DNA of 64,000 nt from Flavobacterium geliluteum (GTDB lineage: Bacteria; Bacteroidota; Bacteroidia; Flavobacteriales; Flavobacteriaceae), in the NCBI RefSeq assembly GCF_017948595.1, contig NZ_JAGFBV010000025.1:1-64000 (forward strand). Direction: 5' to 3'. This document shows positions 1 through 8,185 of the stretch, piece by piece. Numbering within the stretch: position 1 is the first letter of the stretch; each line of letters starts with the position of its first letter. Both the position numbers and the translations under genes were made by a program. The notes below the pieces were generated by a model. It did not search any database. It was not told the origin of the DNA and saw only the letters and a program-made list of their open reading frames with translations.

Positions 1-169
1 GTAGTCTACTAGTATCTCAGGCAGTAACAACTTAAGGATATCGATAAAAGAATCTTGCATTAGGGTATAATTTGAAAATACAAATATCTAGATTTTAATA
101 TTTCCCCACAACAATATGTGTTGATCCCAAGAAAGACGTTATTTAAAACGTACGCAAAAGGACTACAGC

Positions 170-550
170 ATGTCTTTAAAATTAGAAATCGTTCAAGAAA
201 TAGAACAAGGACAGCTTACCGTTACTCAGGCAACAAAGAATTACGGTATCCAATGTAGAAAGACAGTTGTACAATGGTTGCGAAAATTTGGTAACTTTGA
301 TTGGGAGAACCAAATTCCTTTAAAGATGGAAAAAACACCCGAACAAAAGATTATGGAGCTTGAAGTCCAGGTCAAGCTTTTAGAGAAACAAAAGGCATTC
401 TTGGAGCGACAGGCTTTTGTTGCAGACAAAAAAGCTATCTTGTTTGACATGATGATTGATTTAGCAGAAAAAGAATATCAAATCGATATCCGAAAAAACT
501 CTGTACCCGAACAATCGATTATTTCAAAACAAAAGAGCAACAAACAATAG
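170..550 (+). CDS. IS3 transposase OrfA
   Basis: This 126-aa protein has an N-terminal helix-turn-helix of the IS3 OrfA type (about residues 5-40, with a VVQWLRKFG recognition-helix stretch). A leucine/glutamine-rich coiled coil follows (about 55-95) and would mediate dimerisation. It binds the IS ends and, alone, normally acts as a regulator of transposition. The A6C slippery heptamer at 493-499 lies inside its reading frame, so some ribosomes should shift into orfB. The gene appears intact. Confidence 0.85.
   Translation: MSLKLEIVQEIEQGQLTVTQATKNYGIQCRKTVVQWLRKFGNFDWENQIPLKMEKTPEQKIMELEVQVKLLEKQKAFLERQAFVADKKAILFDMMIDLAEKEYQIDIRKNSVPEQSIISKQKSNKQ
493..499 (+). promoter_or_regulatory. -1 programmed frameshift heptamer (A AAA AAC)
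   Basis: The heptamer AAAAAAC lies in the X XXY YYZ phase of orfA (codons AAA at 494 and AAC at 497). Frame -1 is open from here through position 1416. The shifted reading gives a continuous run into the OrfB catalytic domain, including KEQQTIAFTCYLFGIDRQ, which is typical for the junction of IS3 OrfAB. I therefore infer an OrfAB fusion transposase made by -1 slippage. Confidence 0.7.
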
Positions 551-564
551 CATTTACCTGTTAT

Positions 565-1416
565 TTGTTCGGGATAGACAGACAGGTTTATTATCGAAGA
601 ATTCGAAGAAAAATAGTTAAACAAGACAAAGCAGAACAGGTTGTTTTGTTGGTTGATTCTTTGCGAAAAACAATGCCTAGAATAGGCACTAGAAAACTAT
701 ATTATCTTTTGGGGGAGCAACTCCAATTAATGAAAATAGGAAGGGATAAATTCTTCGATATACTAAGAGCTAATCATTTGTTAATACAACCCAAACGGTC
801 TTATCAGATAACAACCAACTCACATCATCGCTTTAGAAAACACGAAAATCTAATTTTAGATTTAGAAATAAACAGACCAGAACAAGTATGGGTATCTGAT
901 ATTACATACATTGGAAAAAGAGACAACCCTTGTTATTTAAGTTTAGTTACTGATGCGTATTCAAAGAAGATAATGGGCTACTTTGTGGCTAACAATTTAA
1001 ATACCCGAAGTAGTATAATGGCTTTAAAAATGGCTCTTAAACAAAGAAAGTATTCTCATTTACAATTGATACATCATTCGGATAGAGGAATTCAATATTG
1101 TGCCAATGAATATCAAGAAGAACTTATTAAAAACAAGCTCTCATGCAGTATGACACAAAATTCAGATCCTTATGAAAATGCTATTGCAGAAAGAATAAAT
1201 GGAATTTTAAAACAAGAATTTAACATTGACAAATACAATCAAGGAGCAAAAATAACAAATCAAATTATCAAAGAATCAGTTACTATTTATAATGAAATTA
1301 GACCCTCTTATTCAAATTATATGTTGACGCCAAACCAAATGCATTCTCAAAACAAAACTAAGATGAGAATCTATAAAACAAAAAACAGTAGTAAAAACGT
1401 TTTTACTACTGTTTAA
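565..1416 (+). CDS. IS3 transposase OrfB (DDE integrase domain)
   Basis: This is the catalytic half of the transposase. A rve-type RNase H fold is evident: first Asp in VWVSDITYIG, second Asp in LIHHSDRGIQY, and Glu in ENAIAERINGILK, giving a complete DDE triad. The in-frame TTG at 565 is unlikely to be the true start, because the open frame extends upstream to the frameshift heptamer at 493-499 and homologous sequence continues upstream of 565. Functional protein is probably the OrfAB fusion. No internal stop or deletion is seen, so the element could be active. Confidence 0.85.
   Translation: MFGIDRQVYYRRIRRKIVKQDKAEQVVLLVDSLRKTMPRIGTRKLYYLLGEQLQLMKIGRDKFFDILRANHLLIQPKRSYQITTNSHHRFRKHENLILDLEINRPEQVWVSDITYIGKRDNPCYLSLVTDAYSKKIMGYFVANNLNTRSSIMALKMALKQRKYSHLQLIHHSDRGIQYCANEYQEELIKNKLSCSMTQNSDPYENAIAERINGILKQEFNIDKYNQGAKITNQIIKESVTIYNEIRPSYSNYMLTPNQMHSQNKTKMRIYKTKNSSKNVFTTV
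1383..1414 (+). terminator. Perfect 16-bp-arm palindrome closing the IS transcript
   Basis: Bases 1383-1398 (AAACAGTAGTAAAAAC) and 1399-1414 are exact reverse complements with no loop, and the palindrome contains the last codons of orfB. It would fold into a strong hairpin at the end of the transposase message. It may act as a terminator or block read-through. Confidence 0.5.
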
Positions 1417-1518
1417 TATTTAATTTTATCTAATAATATGTGTCACTTTTTTAGGACGAGACAAAAAAATCTCAAAATTTAATAAATCAATACCAAAAAT
1501 TGTAGGGATTCTTAAAAG

Positions 1519-1627
1519 TGCGTTAAGGATGGAAGCGGCATCCTTTTGCGATCATTCATACTCTGTCATAACCAAAACCTCCCTTCGCAAAAGATATAGC
1601 GGACAGCCTGACCCATAGGGAAACGCC
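1519..1627 (+). ncRNA. Candidate structured RNA downstream of the IS
   Basis: Several nested stems fit this stretch. A closing stem pairs GCGTT (1520-1524) with AACGC (1622-1626). A 9-bp perfect stem pairs CTTTTGCGA (1543-1551) with TCGCAAAAG (1585-1593) around a 33-nt loop. A terminal CCC-ATA-GGG hairpin lies at 1612-1620, and GGAT/ATCC pairs at 1527-1543. No reading frame explains the conservation-like structure. I have the impression that this type of element recurs between genes in Flavobacterium genomes, but I cannot check it here. It could be an independent sRNA, a repeat family or a relic of a mobile element. Confidence 0.4.
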
Positions 1628-1903
1628 ATAAATAGTAAATACGGAAGTCTTTGGTTATCTAACACCTCTGAATTTTGGTCTGAATGCTTTTATTTTAGCA
1701 TTGAATGATTCTTGCAGAAGCATTAGTACTTCTGTTGTCAAAATAATTTAATATGGTTTGATAATGATTCATAATGGTACGAGAGATTGTACCGAAAGAC
1801 TTAAACCCGGATTGATCTACTTTTTCAGGATCAAGACGAAAAAAACTTCAATAAAATGAGGACAACTTGTTTAGGAAATGTTATCTGGGTTGAAATGATT
1901 TGA

Positions 1904-1911
1904 TACTTTTG
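1904..1911 (+). promoter_or_regulatory. -7 promoter box (TACTTTTG)
   Basis: TACTTTTG matches the Bacteroidota TAnnTTTG -7 element exactly. Transcription would begin near 1917, a little before the ATG at 1929. It also argues against the GTG at 1911 as the start of the following gene. No TTG lies at the usual distance upstream, so the -33 element is weak or absent. Confidence 0.45.
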
Positions 1912-1928
1912 TGATAAAGAAATTGTAT

Positions 1929-2492
1929 ATGACCGAATTGTTATCCTTTATTAACTCTTTACAAAAATTGGATAATGAAACTGAACTGGCTGTTCGTAGT
2001 TATTTTGTAGAAAAGAGATTTAAGAAGAATGAATTCATTATCAAGGAAGGTTTAATCTGCACTAATGTTTATTTTATTCAATCTGGTGTGGTTCGCAGAT
2101 TTTGTTTAGAGGATGGAATGGAGGTTACAAAATGGATTTATACAGATCATCAGTTTATTACTTCATTAAGTAGTTTTTTTGAGCAACGACCTTCGTTTGA
2201 AATTTTCCAAGCTTGTGAGGACACGATTGTGTATTCGTTGTCTTATGCAGATGAACAGATTTTGCTAGAATATCCTTTGTTTTCAAAATTTCATGTTAAA
2301 CAACTTAGAATGTATCTTTCTAAAATAAATGAATTTCATCATAATTTTAGATTGATGAGTGCTCATGAAAAATATATATTTCTTCTCAAATCATTTCCAG
2401 AAATTATTAAACGAGCCAAGTTAAAACATATCGCATCCTTAATTGGCGTTAGTCCTGAAACTCTAAGCAGGATTAGAACTTCAATTATTTGA
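1929..2492 (+). CDS. Crp/Fnr-family transcriptional regulator
   Basis: This 187-aa protein has a cyclic-nucleotide-binding-type beta-roll (about residues 20-115, with FKKNEFIIKEG and the YFIQSGVVRRF stretch). A dimerisation helix and a short C-terminal helix-turn-helix (KHIASLIGVSPETLSRIR) follow. The cNMP phosphate-binding Arg/Glu signature of CRP is not apparent, so the ligand is unknown. The ATG at 1929 is preferred over the GTG at 1911 because the latter overlaps the -7 box. It lies 59 bp before an LpxA-like gene and may be co-transcribed with it or regulate it. Confidence 0.85.
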   Translation: MTELLSFINSLQKLDNETELAVRSYFVEKRFKKNEFIIKEGLICTNVYFIQSGVVRRFCLEDGMEVTKWIYTDHQFITSLSSFFEQRPSFEIFQACEDTIVYSLSYADEQILLEYPLFSKFHVKQLRMYLSKINEFHHNFRLMSAHEKYIFLLKSFPEIIKRAKLKHIASLIGVSPETLSRIRTSII

Positions 2493-2551
2493 CTTTAGGT
2501 CAATAAAACAAAAAATTATTTTCCCCACTTTTGTATTTAAATTTAGTAATT

Positions 2552-3325
2552 GTGAAAGTTAGTATAGTGGGAAAAAAAGCCAGGATCGGAAAGAATGTAC
2601 AAATTGGTAATTTTGTGACAATTGAAAATGAAGTTGTAATTGGTGACAATACTTGGATTGGGAATAATGTTAGCATTCTAAATGGTACAAGTATAGGGGA
2701 ACGTTGTCAAATTCATTCTGGAGCAGTTTTGGGAGGAAATCCGCAAGATTTGAAGTATAATAACGAACCAACTTTATTAATAATAGGAAACGACAATATT
2801 ATTCGCGAATCTGTTACTGTTAATAAAGGCACATTGTCCAAAGGCAAAACGGAGATAGGAAATAATAATCTTATTATGGGAAATGCTCATATTGGGCATG
2901 ATTGCCTTATTGGAAATAATTGCATAGTAGGTTTTGGCCTAGGTATAGCAGGTGAGGTTGTTATTGATGATTGGGTAAATATTGGTGGTTTGGCCGCTAT
3001 TCATCAATTTTCTGTTCTTGGTATACACAGTATGATTGGCGGTATGAGTCGGGTGGTAAAAGATGTTCCTCCCTATGTATTGGTTGGTCGTGAACCATTG
3101 ACCTATGTTGGACTGAATAGGGTTGGCTTGAAAAGAAGAGGTTTTAAGCCTGAAAAAATAAACGAGTTGAAAGAGATTTATCGTATTGTTTTTCAAAAAA
3201 ATAAAAACACGACTCTTGCTTTGGAGTTTATAGAAAACAATTTTGAGCCATTTTTAGAGCGAGACATTATTATAGATTTTATTAGGAAATCAGTGCGTGG
3301 AATTGTGAAAGGCTCGAAAGAATAG
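2552..3325 (+). CDS. LpxA-like acyl-ACP--UDP-sugar O-acyltransferase
   Basis: A left-handed parallel beta-helix built from hexapeptide repeats spans about residues 1-185 (for example IGKNVQIGNFVTI and IGDNTWIG). It includes the LpxA catalytic-region histidine in MGNAHIGHDC, and a C-terminal helical domain follows (FKPEKINELKEIYRIVF). In the family this enzyme adds a hydroxyacyl chain to UDP-GlcNAc at the first step of lipid A synthesis. Flavobacteria often carry a second, stand-alone lpxA paralogue, and this gene is not in an lpx/fabZ cluster, so it may be that paralogue. The start is uncertain: the GTG at 2552 fits the family N-terminus better than the TTG at 2531. Confidence 0.8.
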   Translation: MKVSIVGKKARIGKNVQIGNFVTIENEVVIGDNTWIGNNVSILNGTSIGERCQIHSGAVLGGNPQDLKYNNEPTLLIIGNDNIIRESVTVNKGTLSKGKTEIGNNNLIMGNAHIGHDCLIGNNCIVGFGLGIAGEVVIDDWVNIGGLAAIHQFSVLGIHSMIGGMSRVVKDVPPYVLVGREPLTYVGLNRVGLKRRGFKPEKINELKEIYRIVFQKNKNTTLALEFIENNFEPFLERDIIIDFIRKSVRGIVKGSKE

Positions 3326-3622
3326 AATTTGAAGTTTTTGGAGGGTTGTTAAAAATAATTAATAAATCATTTGAAAAATAATCAATAGAATAACTTCAGA
3401 GAGATACTTGTCTTTCAATTTGAAAAAATTTAATCTATTGTAGTACTAATATTTCTTTTATTCGCTTAAAAAACTAGCTTACTATAGGGTCAGTCATAAA
3501 AAATAGACCTTTATGCAGTTTTATTGATCTACTTAAAAGTCTGTAATACTTATGGTTGAATAAAAAAGTTGAAGAATAGATAAAAAGCTATCAAGTTTAA
3601 TAATTGAAGATTTCTTCTCTTA
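3326..3622. other. Intergenic, no feature seen
   Basis: This AT-rich convergent gap lies between the LpxA-like gene and the propeller gene on the opposite strand. I see no plausible gene, RNA or strong terminator hairpin. Confidence 0.5.
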
Positions 3623-4822
3623 TTATCGAATTATTTTTACATAAGCGCTATAGACATTATCTTTGATGGAGGTTCGGAGATAAACTTCGTTTTCGTCTTT
3701 TGTTTTAAAATCAAATTGAATTAATGCAGCATCAGAATAGTAAAACAAAGAATCATCATCTGGAAATTCGAGGTTTGAAATAGGCATTGTTGTTAGTTTT
3801 GTTTCAAGTGCTATTTCGCCATTAGTAATGTCTAATTGAAAAAGTTTTCCCTTACGGGTATATCCAAAAATATTATCACTTTCTTCAATAATGTATTCGA
3901 TATTATCCTCTTTAAAATCTGTTTTCCATATTCGGGTTCCTGTTTTTGAATCAACAGCATATACAGAAGAAACTTCTGAACCTTGTGCTGCAAAATATAG
4001 TTTTTTGTCTTTACAAAAGATACGCTCTTTGATATTAAATTGATTTTCATCTAATTTAAATTGCCATAGTATATCTGGTGTATTCGGACTTAAAGCAAAA
4101 ACAATATCTTTTTCATTGGCTATAAATATATTTTCGCCGTCTGTTACAGGTTTTCCGTGTATAGGTTCCTCAAAAGTTTTTTGGTAAAGAAGTTTTCCTG
4201 TATTTGCATCAAAACTATAGAAATTAGATCCGCTTTGAGCAAAAATTTTATTATCAAAAAACAGAACCGGAATATCGTTATTTGTCGAATCTAGTTTATA
4301 ATTCCAAAGTAAACTACCGTCTTTTATATTGAGGGCGTAAATATTTTGATTTTGAGCAGTTATAAACAGTTTCCCATCATTTATGACAGGAATCTGATCC
4401 TTTAGTACAATTTGATCTGTACTATTGCCTAATCTGGATTTCCAAAAAACAGCACCGGTTTGGTTGTCAATTGCAAAAATTTCACCGTTAATAAATGGGA
4501 CGTATATGACTCCATCATGGAGTGTAACTTTATTGGCGCACATTTCAGTGTAGGCATCTGTAGCTTTTACAGTCCAGCTAATTTGTTCCGATTCTAAATC
4601 AAAAGAAAACAGAGATCCATCGTAGTCATAAATCAAAATTAATGCGGTATCTAACGGCACTTTTTTAAGCGGATTTATGGATTTATTAGTGACCATATCA
4701 CTTACGGTTAAAACGGTATTGTTAGAATAATTGGTTTTGTCGGGTATTGAAGTGGTTGGCGTTTGCCCAAAAATAGTTATAACTGTAAATACAAGTAAAA
4801 TAGTTATTAGTTTTTGTTTCAT
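3623..4822 (-). CDS. Secreted PQQ-like beta-propeller repeat protein
   Basis: The 399-aa product starts with a Sec signal peptide (about residues 1-20, ending near IFGQ). It then consists of repeated propeller blades of the PQQ/BamB type. Blades recur as 'aspartate-x-x-thGxxxW' units such as DNQTGAVFWKSRLG, NIKDGSLLWNYKL, DANTGKLLYQK and DSKTGTRIWKTD. No lipobox is seen, so it is probably periplasmic or secreted. No PQQ-binding catalytic residues can be assigned, and a structural or scaffolding role is as likely as an enzymatic one. It appears to be a single-gene unit. Confidence 0.75.
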   Translation of the reverse strand: MKQKLITILLVFTVITIFGQTPTTSIPDKTNYSNNTVLTVSDMVTNKSINPLKKVPLDTALILIYDYDGSLFSFDLESEQISWTVKATDAYTEMCANKVTLHDGVIYVPFINGEIFAIDNQTGAVFWKSRLGNSTDQIVLKDQIPVINDGKLFITAQNQNIYALNIKDGSLLWNYKLDSTNNDIPVLFFDNKIFAQSGSNFYSFDANTGKLLYQKTFEEPIHGKPVTDGENIFIANEKDIVFALSPNTPDILWQFKLDENQFNIKERIFCKDKKLYFAAQGSEVSSVYAVDSKTGTRIWKTDFKEDNIEYIIEESDNIFGYTRKGKLFQLDITNGEIALETKLTTMPISNLEFPDDDSLFYYSDAALIQFDFKTKDENEVYLRTSIKDNVYSAYVKIIR

Positions 4823-5266
4823 TTTTAAAATTTTGGTTTTAAAATTTGATTTCTTTTTTTACTTCTATGAAATTGTTCTTTCAAAGTAACGGAGAGAAGC
4901 ATCTTTTGTTGTAACTTTTTTGATTATACTGTTGCCATATTCACATTAGTTTTTTCTGATAAAGATCTTTTTTTATATCAATAGACTTAATAATGTTATT
5001 ACATTTAACTCTTTGTTAGAATTATTTGGAATGAAAATATAATTATTTATTGTTAAAGAGATGGATTAAGTATAGTTCAAAATATACAAATTCAGGATAT
5101 TGAAGTCAATAAAAAAGCCAATGTCTGGATCAAATATAATGAAAAATTATTAGAGCGTTTTAGAAGTTATAAGTTCTTTGTGTTTTGAATTTGGATGCAA
5201 AAAAAAGAATTGGTAAAAAAGAAATTTCAATCTGTCCTCGCAACAGTGAATTACAAGAAAGCACAA
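4823..5266. other. Intergenic, no gene seen
   Basis: This is a 444-bp AT-rich stretch between the start of the propeller gene and the tRNA-Val terminator. Several frames are broken by stops. No convincing promoter or RNA fold was recognised. Confidence 0.45.
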
Positions 5267-5298
5267 AAAAAACTCCTTAATTTCTTAAGGAGTTTTTT
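5267..5298 (-). terminator. Rho-independent terminator after tRNA-Val
   Basis: AAAAAACTCCTTAA (5267-5280) pairs perfectly with 5285-5298 across a 4-nt loop. On the minus strand the stem ends in a T-run, just after the tRNA 3' end. Confidence 0.75.
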
Positions 5299-5301
5299 GG
5301 T

Positions 5302-5375
5302 GGGCGATGAGGGGTTCGAACCCCCGACCCCCTCGGTGTAAACGAGGTGCTCTGAACCAGCTGAGCTAATCGCCC
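5302..5375 (-). tRNA. tRNA-Val (anticodon UAC)
   Basis: The minus strand reads as a 74-nt cloverleaf. The acceptor arms GGGCGAT / ATCGCCC pair, the D-arm contains TAGCTCAGCTGGTT, and the T-arm contains GGTTCGAACC. The anticodon stem CCTCG/CGAGG encloses the loop TTTACAC, giving anticodon UAC, hence valine. CCA is not encoded. Confidence 0.95.
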
Positions 5376-5546
5376 TGTTTTATTAGGTTGCTATCATTTG
5401 ATGATTGCGTGTGCAAATATACGCTAGTTTTTCAGTTGTGCAAAGGAAATTCATTAAAAATTTAAACTTTTTTTACGAATATTTATATCTTGCTGGTGCT
5501 GAATTTATTATGACTTGCGAGTTTTTTGCTTTTAAAAGAAAATCTA

Positions 5547-6770
5547 TCACAAAGGTAATTCTGCAACCACAAAGGTGCTTCCGCCAACATAAATAAAATC
5601 GTTTTGGATTGCATTTTTCTTCGCTTCTAGAAAAGCTGCTGAAACAGAACTATATTTTTTTCCAATTAATTGATGTTTTATTGCTGCTTCTTGCAGAATT
5701 TGTGTGTCTAAACCCCTTGCAGAATCGGGTTTGCAGAAATAATAACATGCTTTTTTAGGAAAAAGCGGTAAAATAGCTTCTAAATCTTTATCATTTACGA
5801 CTCCTAAAACAATATGCAGGTTTTCGAAAATTTCGTTCTCAATCTGAGACATCACAATGGCTAAGCCGTGTTTGTTATGTGCGGTGTCGCAAATTATTTT
5901 TGGATCTTCGCCCAATTGCTGCCATCTTCCTTGCAATCCAGTATTTTTTACGACTTTCGATAAACCAGATTTTAGATTTTCGTCTGAAATTTTAAATTCT
6001 TTTTGTGAATTTAAAACTGCAACAGTTTGCTGAACTGTTTTTTTATTATGAAATTGATAATCACCTAATAGATCTGACGGAAGAACTGTGGTAATAAGAT
6101 CTGAAGCAAAATAAATAGGGGCTTTGTTTGCCTCGGCTTTAGCCAAAAATACAGGCTGTGTTTCTGTAGTATATTCTCCAATAACAACAGGAACATTTGG
6201 TTTTATAATTCCTGCTTTTTCACCAGCAATTGCTGCCAGCGTGTTTCCTAAAAATTGGGTGTGATCCAAATCGATGTTGGTAATCACAGAAACTAATGGC
6301 GTGATAATGTTGGTAGCGTCCAATCTTCCGCCAAGACCTACTTCGATAACAGCAATGTCTACTTTTTCTGCTACAAAATAATCAAAGGCCAAGCCAACCG
6401 ACATCTCGAAAAAACTCAAATCATTTGCTTCAAAAAAATCTTTATGTTGCGCAATGAAACTACAAACAAAATCTTCGGAGATTTCTTCTCCGTTAATTTT
6501 AATTCTTTCGCGAAAGTCTTTAAGATGCGGCGAAGTATACAACCCTACTTTAAATCCGGCTTCTTGCAAAACCGAAGCCAGCATGTGCGATGTAGAACCT
6601 TTGCCGTTAGTTCCTGCGACATGAATGCATTTTAACTTATTTTGTGGATTATCAAGATGTGTCGCCAACAATTTGATGTTGGTTAAATCTTCTTTGTACG
6701 CAGAAGCGCCCTGCAATTGGTACATTGGCAACTGATTAAACATCCAGTTGGTGGTTTCTTGATAGTTCAT
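5547..6770 (-). CDS. folC: Bifunctional folylpolyglutamate / dihydrofolate synthase
   Basis: The 407-aa Mur-ligase-type enzyme couples glutamate to dihydropteroate or folates using ATP. The P-loop is HVAGTNGKGSTSHML (about residues 50-64). The central domain has the SPHLKDFRERIKING stretch and the IEVGLGGRLDATNII motif. The C-terminal ligase domain contains CDTAHNKHGL. Length and motif order match FolC. It stands alone on this strand, divergent from exbB. Confidence 0.93.
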   Translation of the reverse strand: MNYQETTNWMFNQLPMYQLQGASAYKEDLTNIKLLATHLDNPQNKLKCIHVAGTNGKGSTSHMLASVLQEAGFKVGLYTSPHLKDFRERIKINGEEISEDFVCSFIAQHKDFFEANDLSFFEMSVGLAFDYFVAEKVDIAVIEVGLGGRLDATNIITPLVSVITNIDLDHTQFLGNTLAAIAGEKAGIIKPNVPVVIGEYTTETQPVFLAKAEANKAPIYFASDLITTVLPSDLLGDYQFHNKKTVQQTVAVLNSQKEFKISDENLKSGLSKVVKNTGLQGRWQQLGEDPKIICDTAHNKHGLAIVMSQIENEIFENLHIVLGVVNDKDLEAILPLFPKKACYYFCKPDSARGLDTQILQEAAIKHQLIGKKYSSVSAAFLEAKKNAIQNDFIYVGGSTFVVAELPL

Positions 6771-6901
6771 TTATTTTGGATAAAATGGTTCTTGATTGAA
6801 ATAATTTTCGATTTTTTTAGTTTTATATTACAGCGAAAATTATCTTTAGTGCAAAATTGAAATATTTTTTAGAATTAATTATTAAAAACACGAATTAAAA
6901 T

Positions 6902-7597
6902 ATGTTTAGCCTCATTCAATTACAAACTGATACCATTGCAAACGCCGCTTCTAATGTAGTTATCGAAAAAATTGCTCCCAATACAGAGATTTCTGTTTTA
7001 GGATTTATCTTAAAAGGAGGTTTTTTTCTTATTCCAATTGCGATTTTATTGTTTTATACTTTTTATGTCATTATAGAGCGTTACTTATACATTAGTAAAG
7101 CTTCTAAAATTGATGCCAGATTGATGCAGGATGTTGGAGATAAATTAAATTCTGGTAATATAGAATTGGCGAGAACAATTGTTGAAAGAAGCGATACTGC
7201 GGCTGGAAAAATTTTGAAAGAAGGTGTTTTGGTTATTGGAAGGCCGATTGCTGAAATTGAGTCGAATATGGATCGTGCCGCCGATATTGAAATTGGTGAA
7301 ATGGAAAGACGTTTAGGCCATCTTGGACTGATCGCGGGGATTGCACCAACTCTTGGTTTTGTTGGTACTATTTCTGGGGTTATCAAAATCTTTTACAGCA
7401 TCTCGATTACAGAAAATATCAGTATTGGAAATATTTCGGGAGGTTTGTACGAAAAAATGATTAGTAGTGGTGCAGGACTTATTGTCGGAATTATAGCCTA
7501 CAGTGCCTACCACTTATTAAACGGTAAAATTGATGATTTTGCTTTAAAAATTCAGAAGCAAATATTAGAATTTGTGAATATAATTCAAAGAGCATAA
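6902..7597 (+). CDS. exbB: MotA/TolQ/ExbB proton-channel protein
   Basis: This 231-aa inner-membrane protein has a first TM helix near residues 35-57 and two further TM helices near 142-165 and 185-207. The last region carries the ExbB signature LGFVGTISGVIKIF. The protein forms the proton channel that energises TonB. It is followed 3 bp later by exbD. The ATG at 6902 is the only good start. Confidence 0.88.
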   Translation: MFSLIQLQTDTIANAASNVVIEKIAPNTEISVLGFILKGGFFLIPIAILLFYTFYVIIERYLYISKASKIDARLMQDVGDKLNSGNIELARTIVERSDTAAGKILKEGVLVIGRPIAEIESNMDRAADIEIGEMERRLGHLGLIAGIAPTLGFVGTISGVIKIFYSISITENISIGNISGGLYEKMISSGAGLIVGIIAYSAYHLLNGKIDDFALKIQKQILEFVNIIQRA

Positions 7598-7600
7598 GGT

Positions 7601-7996
7601 ATGTCTATCAAAAGAAAAAGAAGGTTTCATGCCGAAGTGGCGACTTCATCCTTGAGCGATATTATGTTTTTCTTGTTGTTGTTTTTCTTAATTATTTCAA
7701 CACTTGCAAATCCTAATGTAATCAAAATGACTTTGCCAAAAGCAAAAGCCAACGAAAAAACCAACAAACAACTGATCAGTTTATCTGTTACAGAAGATAA
7801 AAAATTCTACATTGACAAAGAAGCTGTTGACTTCGAAAATCTTGAAACTACGTTAATGTCAAAAATTGGCGACAATAAAGAGCAAACAGTTGTAGTAAGA
7901 ATTCCGTTTAATCTGCAAGTACAGGATTTAGTAGATGTGCTGCAAATTGGTGTGAAGAACAATCTAAAGTTTGTAATTGCTACGAGTCCGAAGTAA
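7601..7996 (+). CDS. exbD: ExbD/TolR biopolymer transport protein
   Basis: This 131-aa protein has a single N-terminal TM helix (IMFFLLLFFLIISTLA). It is preceded by the conserved Asp-containing SLSDIMFFLL segment, whose Asp is the proton-relay residue of ExbD/TolR. A periplasmic domain follows. It is translationally coupled to exbB (gap 3 bp). Together with the convergent tonB gene it would make a full ExbBD-TonB energy-transduction set. Confidence 0.88.
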   Translation: MSIKRKRRFHAEVATSSLSDIMFFLLLFFLIISTLANPNVIKMTLPKAKANEKTNKQLISLSVTEDKKFYIDKEAVDFENLETTLMSKIGDNKEQTVVVRIPFNLQVQDLVDVLQIGVKNNLKFVIATSPK

Positions 7997-8017
7997 TTAT
8001 AATTACTTGCATTTTGT

Positions 8018-8108
8018 GTCTTTGCGAGGAACGAAGCAATCTCATATAGAGGAGGGAGTTAACATAGATTTCTTTTGTTAAGGAGATTGCTTCGTTCCTC
8101 GCAAAGAC
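8018..8108. repeat. Inverted repeat with 26-bp perfect arms (MITE/REP-like)
   Basis: Bases 8018-8043 and 8083-8108 are exact reverse complements containing GAGGAACGAAGCAATCTC, separated by 39 bp. This sequence resembles a dispersed palindromic family that I believe is common in Bacteroidota intergenic DNA. It sits between the convergent exbD and tonB genes. Confidence 0.7.
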
Positions 8109-8128
8109 TCCATTAATAAAATCTATAT

Positions 8129-8166
8129 AAAAAAGGCTTTCTGAACTATTTCAGAAAGCCTTTTTT
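8129..8166. terminator. Bidirectional terminator between exbD and tonB
   Basis: A stem of about 16 bp pairs AAAAAGGCTTTCTGAA with TTCAGAAAGCCTTTTT around a short loop. It is flanked by A and T runs on both sides, as expected between convergent genes. Confidence 0.8.
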
Positions 8167-8185
8167 ATTAGTCGCTTTATATTTT

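Larger units (their letters stand above)
117..1463 (+). mobile_element. IS3-family insertion sequence
   Basis: The element carries an orfA/orfB pair typical of IS3 elements. Imperfect terminal inverted repeats can be proposed: TGTGTTGATCCCAAGAAAG at 117-135, and the reverse complement of about 1446-1463, which reads TGTCTCGTCCTAAAAAAG. I see no clear target-site duplication (CAATA before the left end, AAAAA after the right). The gene content is clear; the exact ends are an inference. Confidence 0.75.

Noticed and set aside
5405..5596. A short plus-strand frame overlapping the end of folC.
   Set aside because: It is antisense to the C-terminal coding part of folC and has no support.
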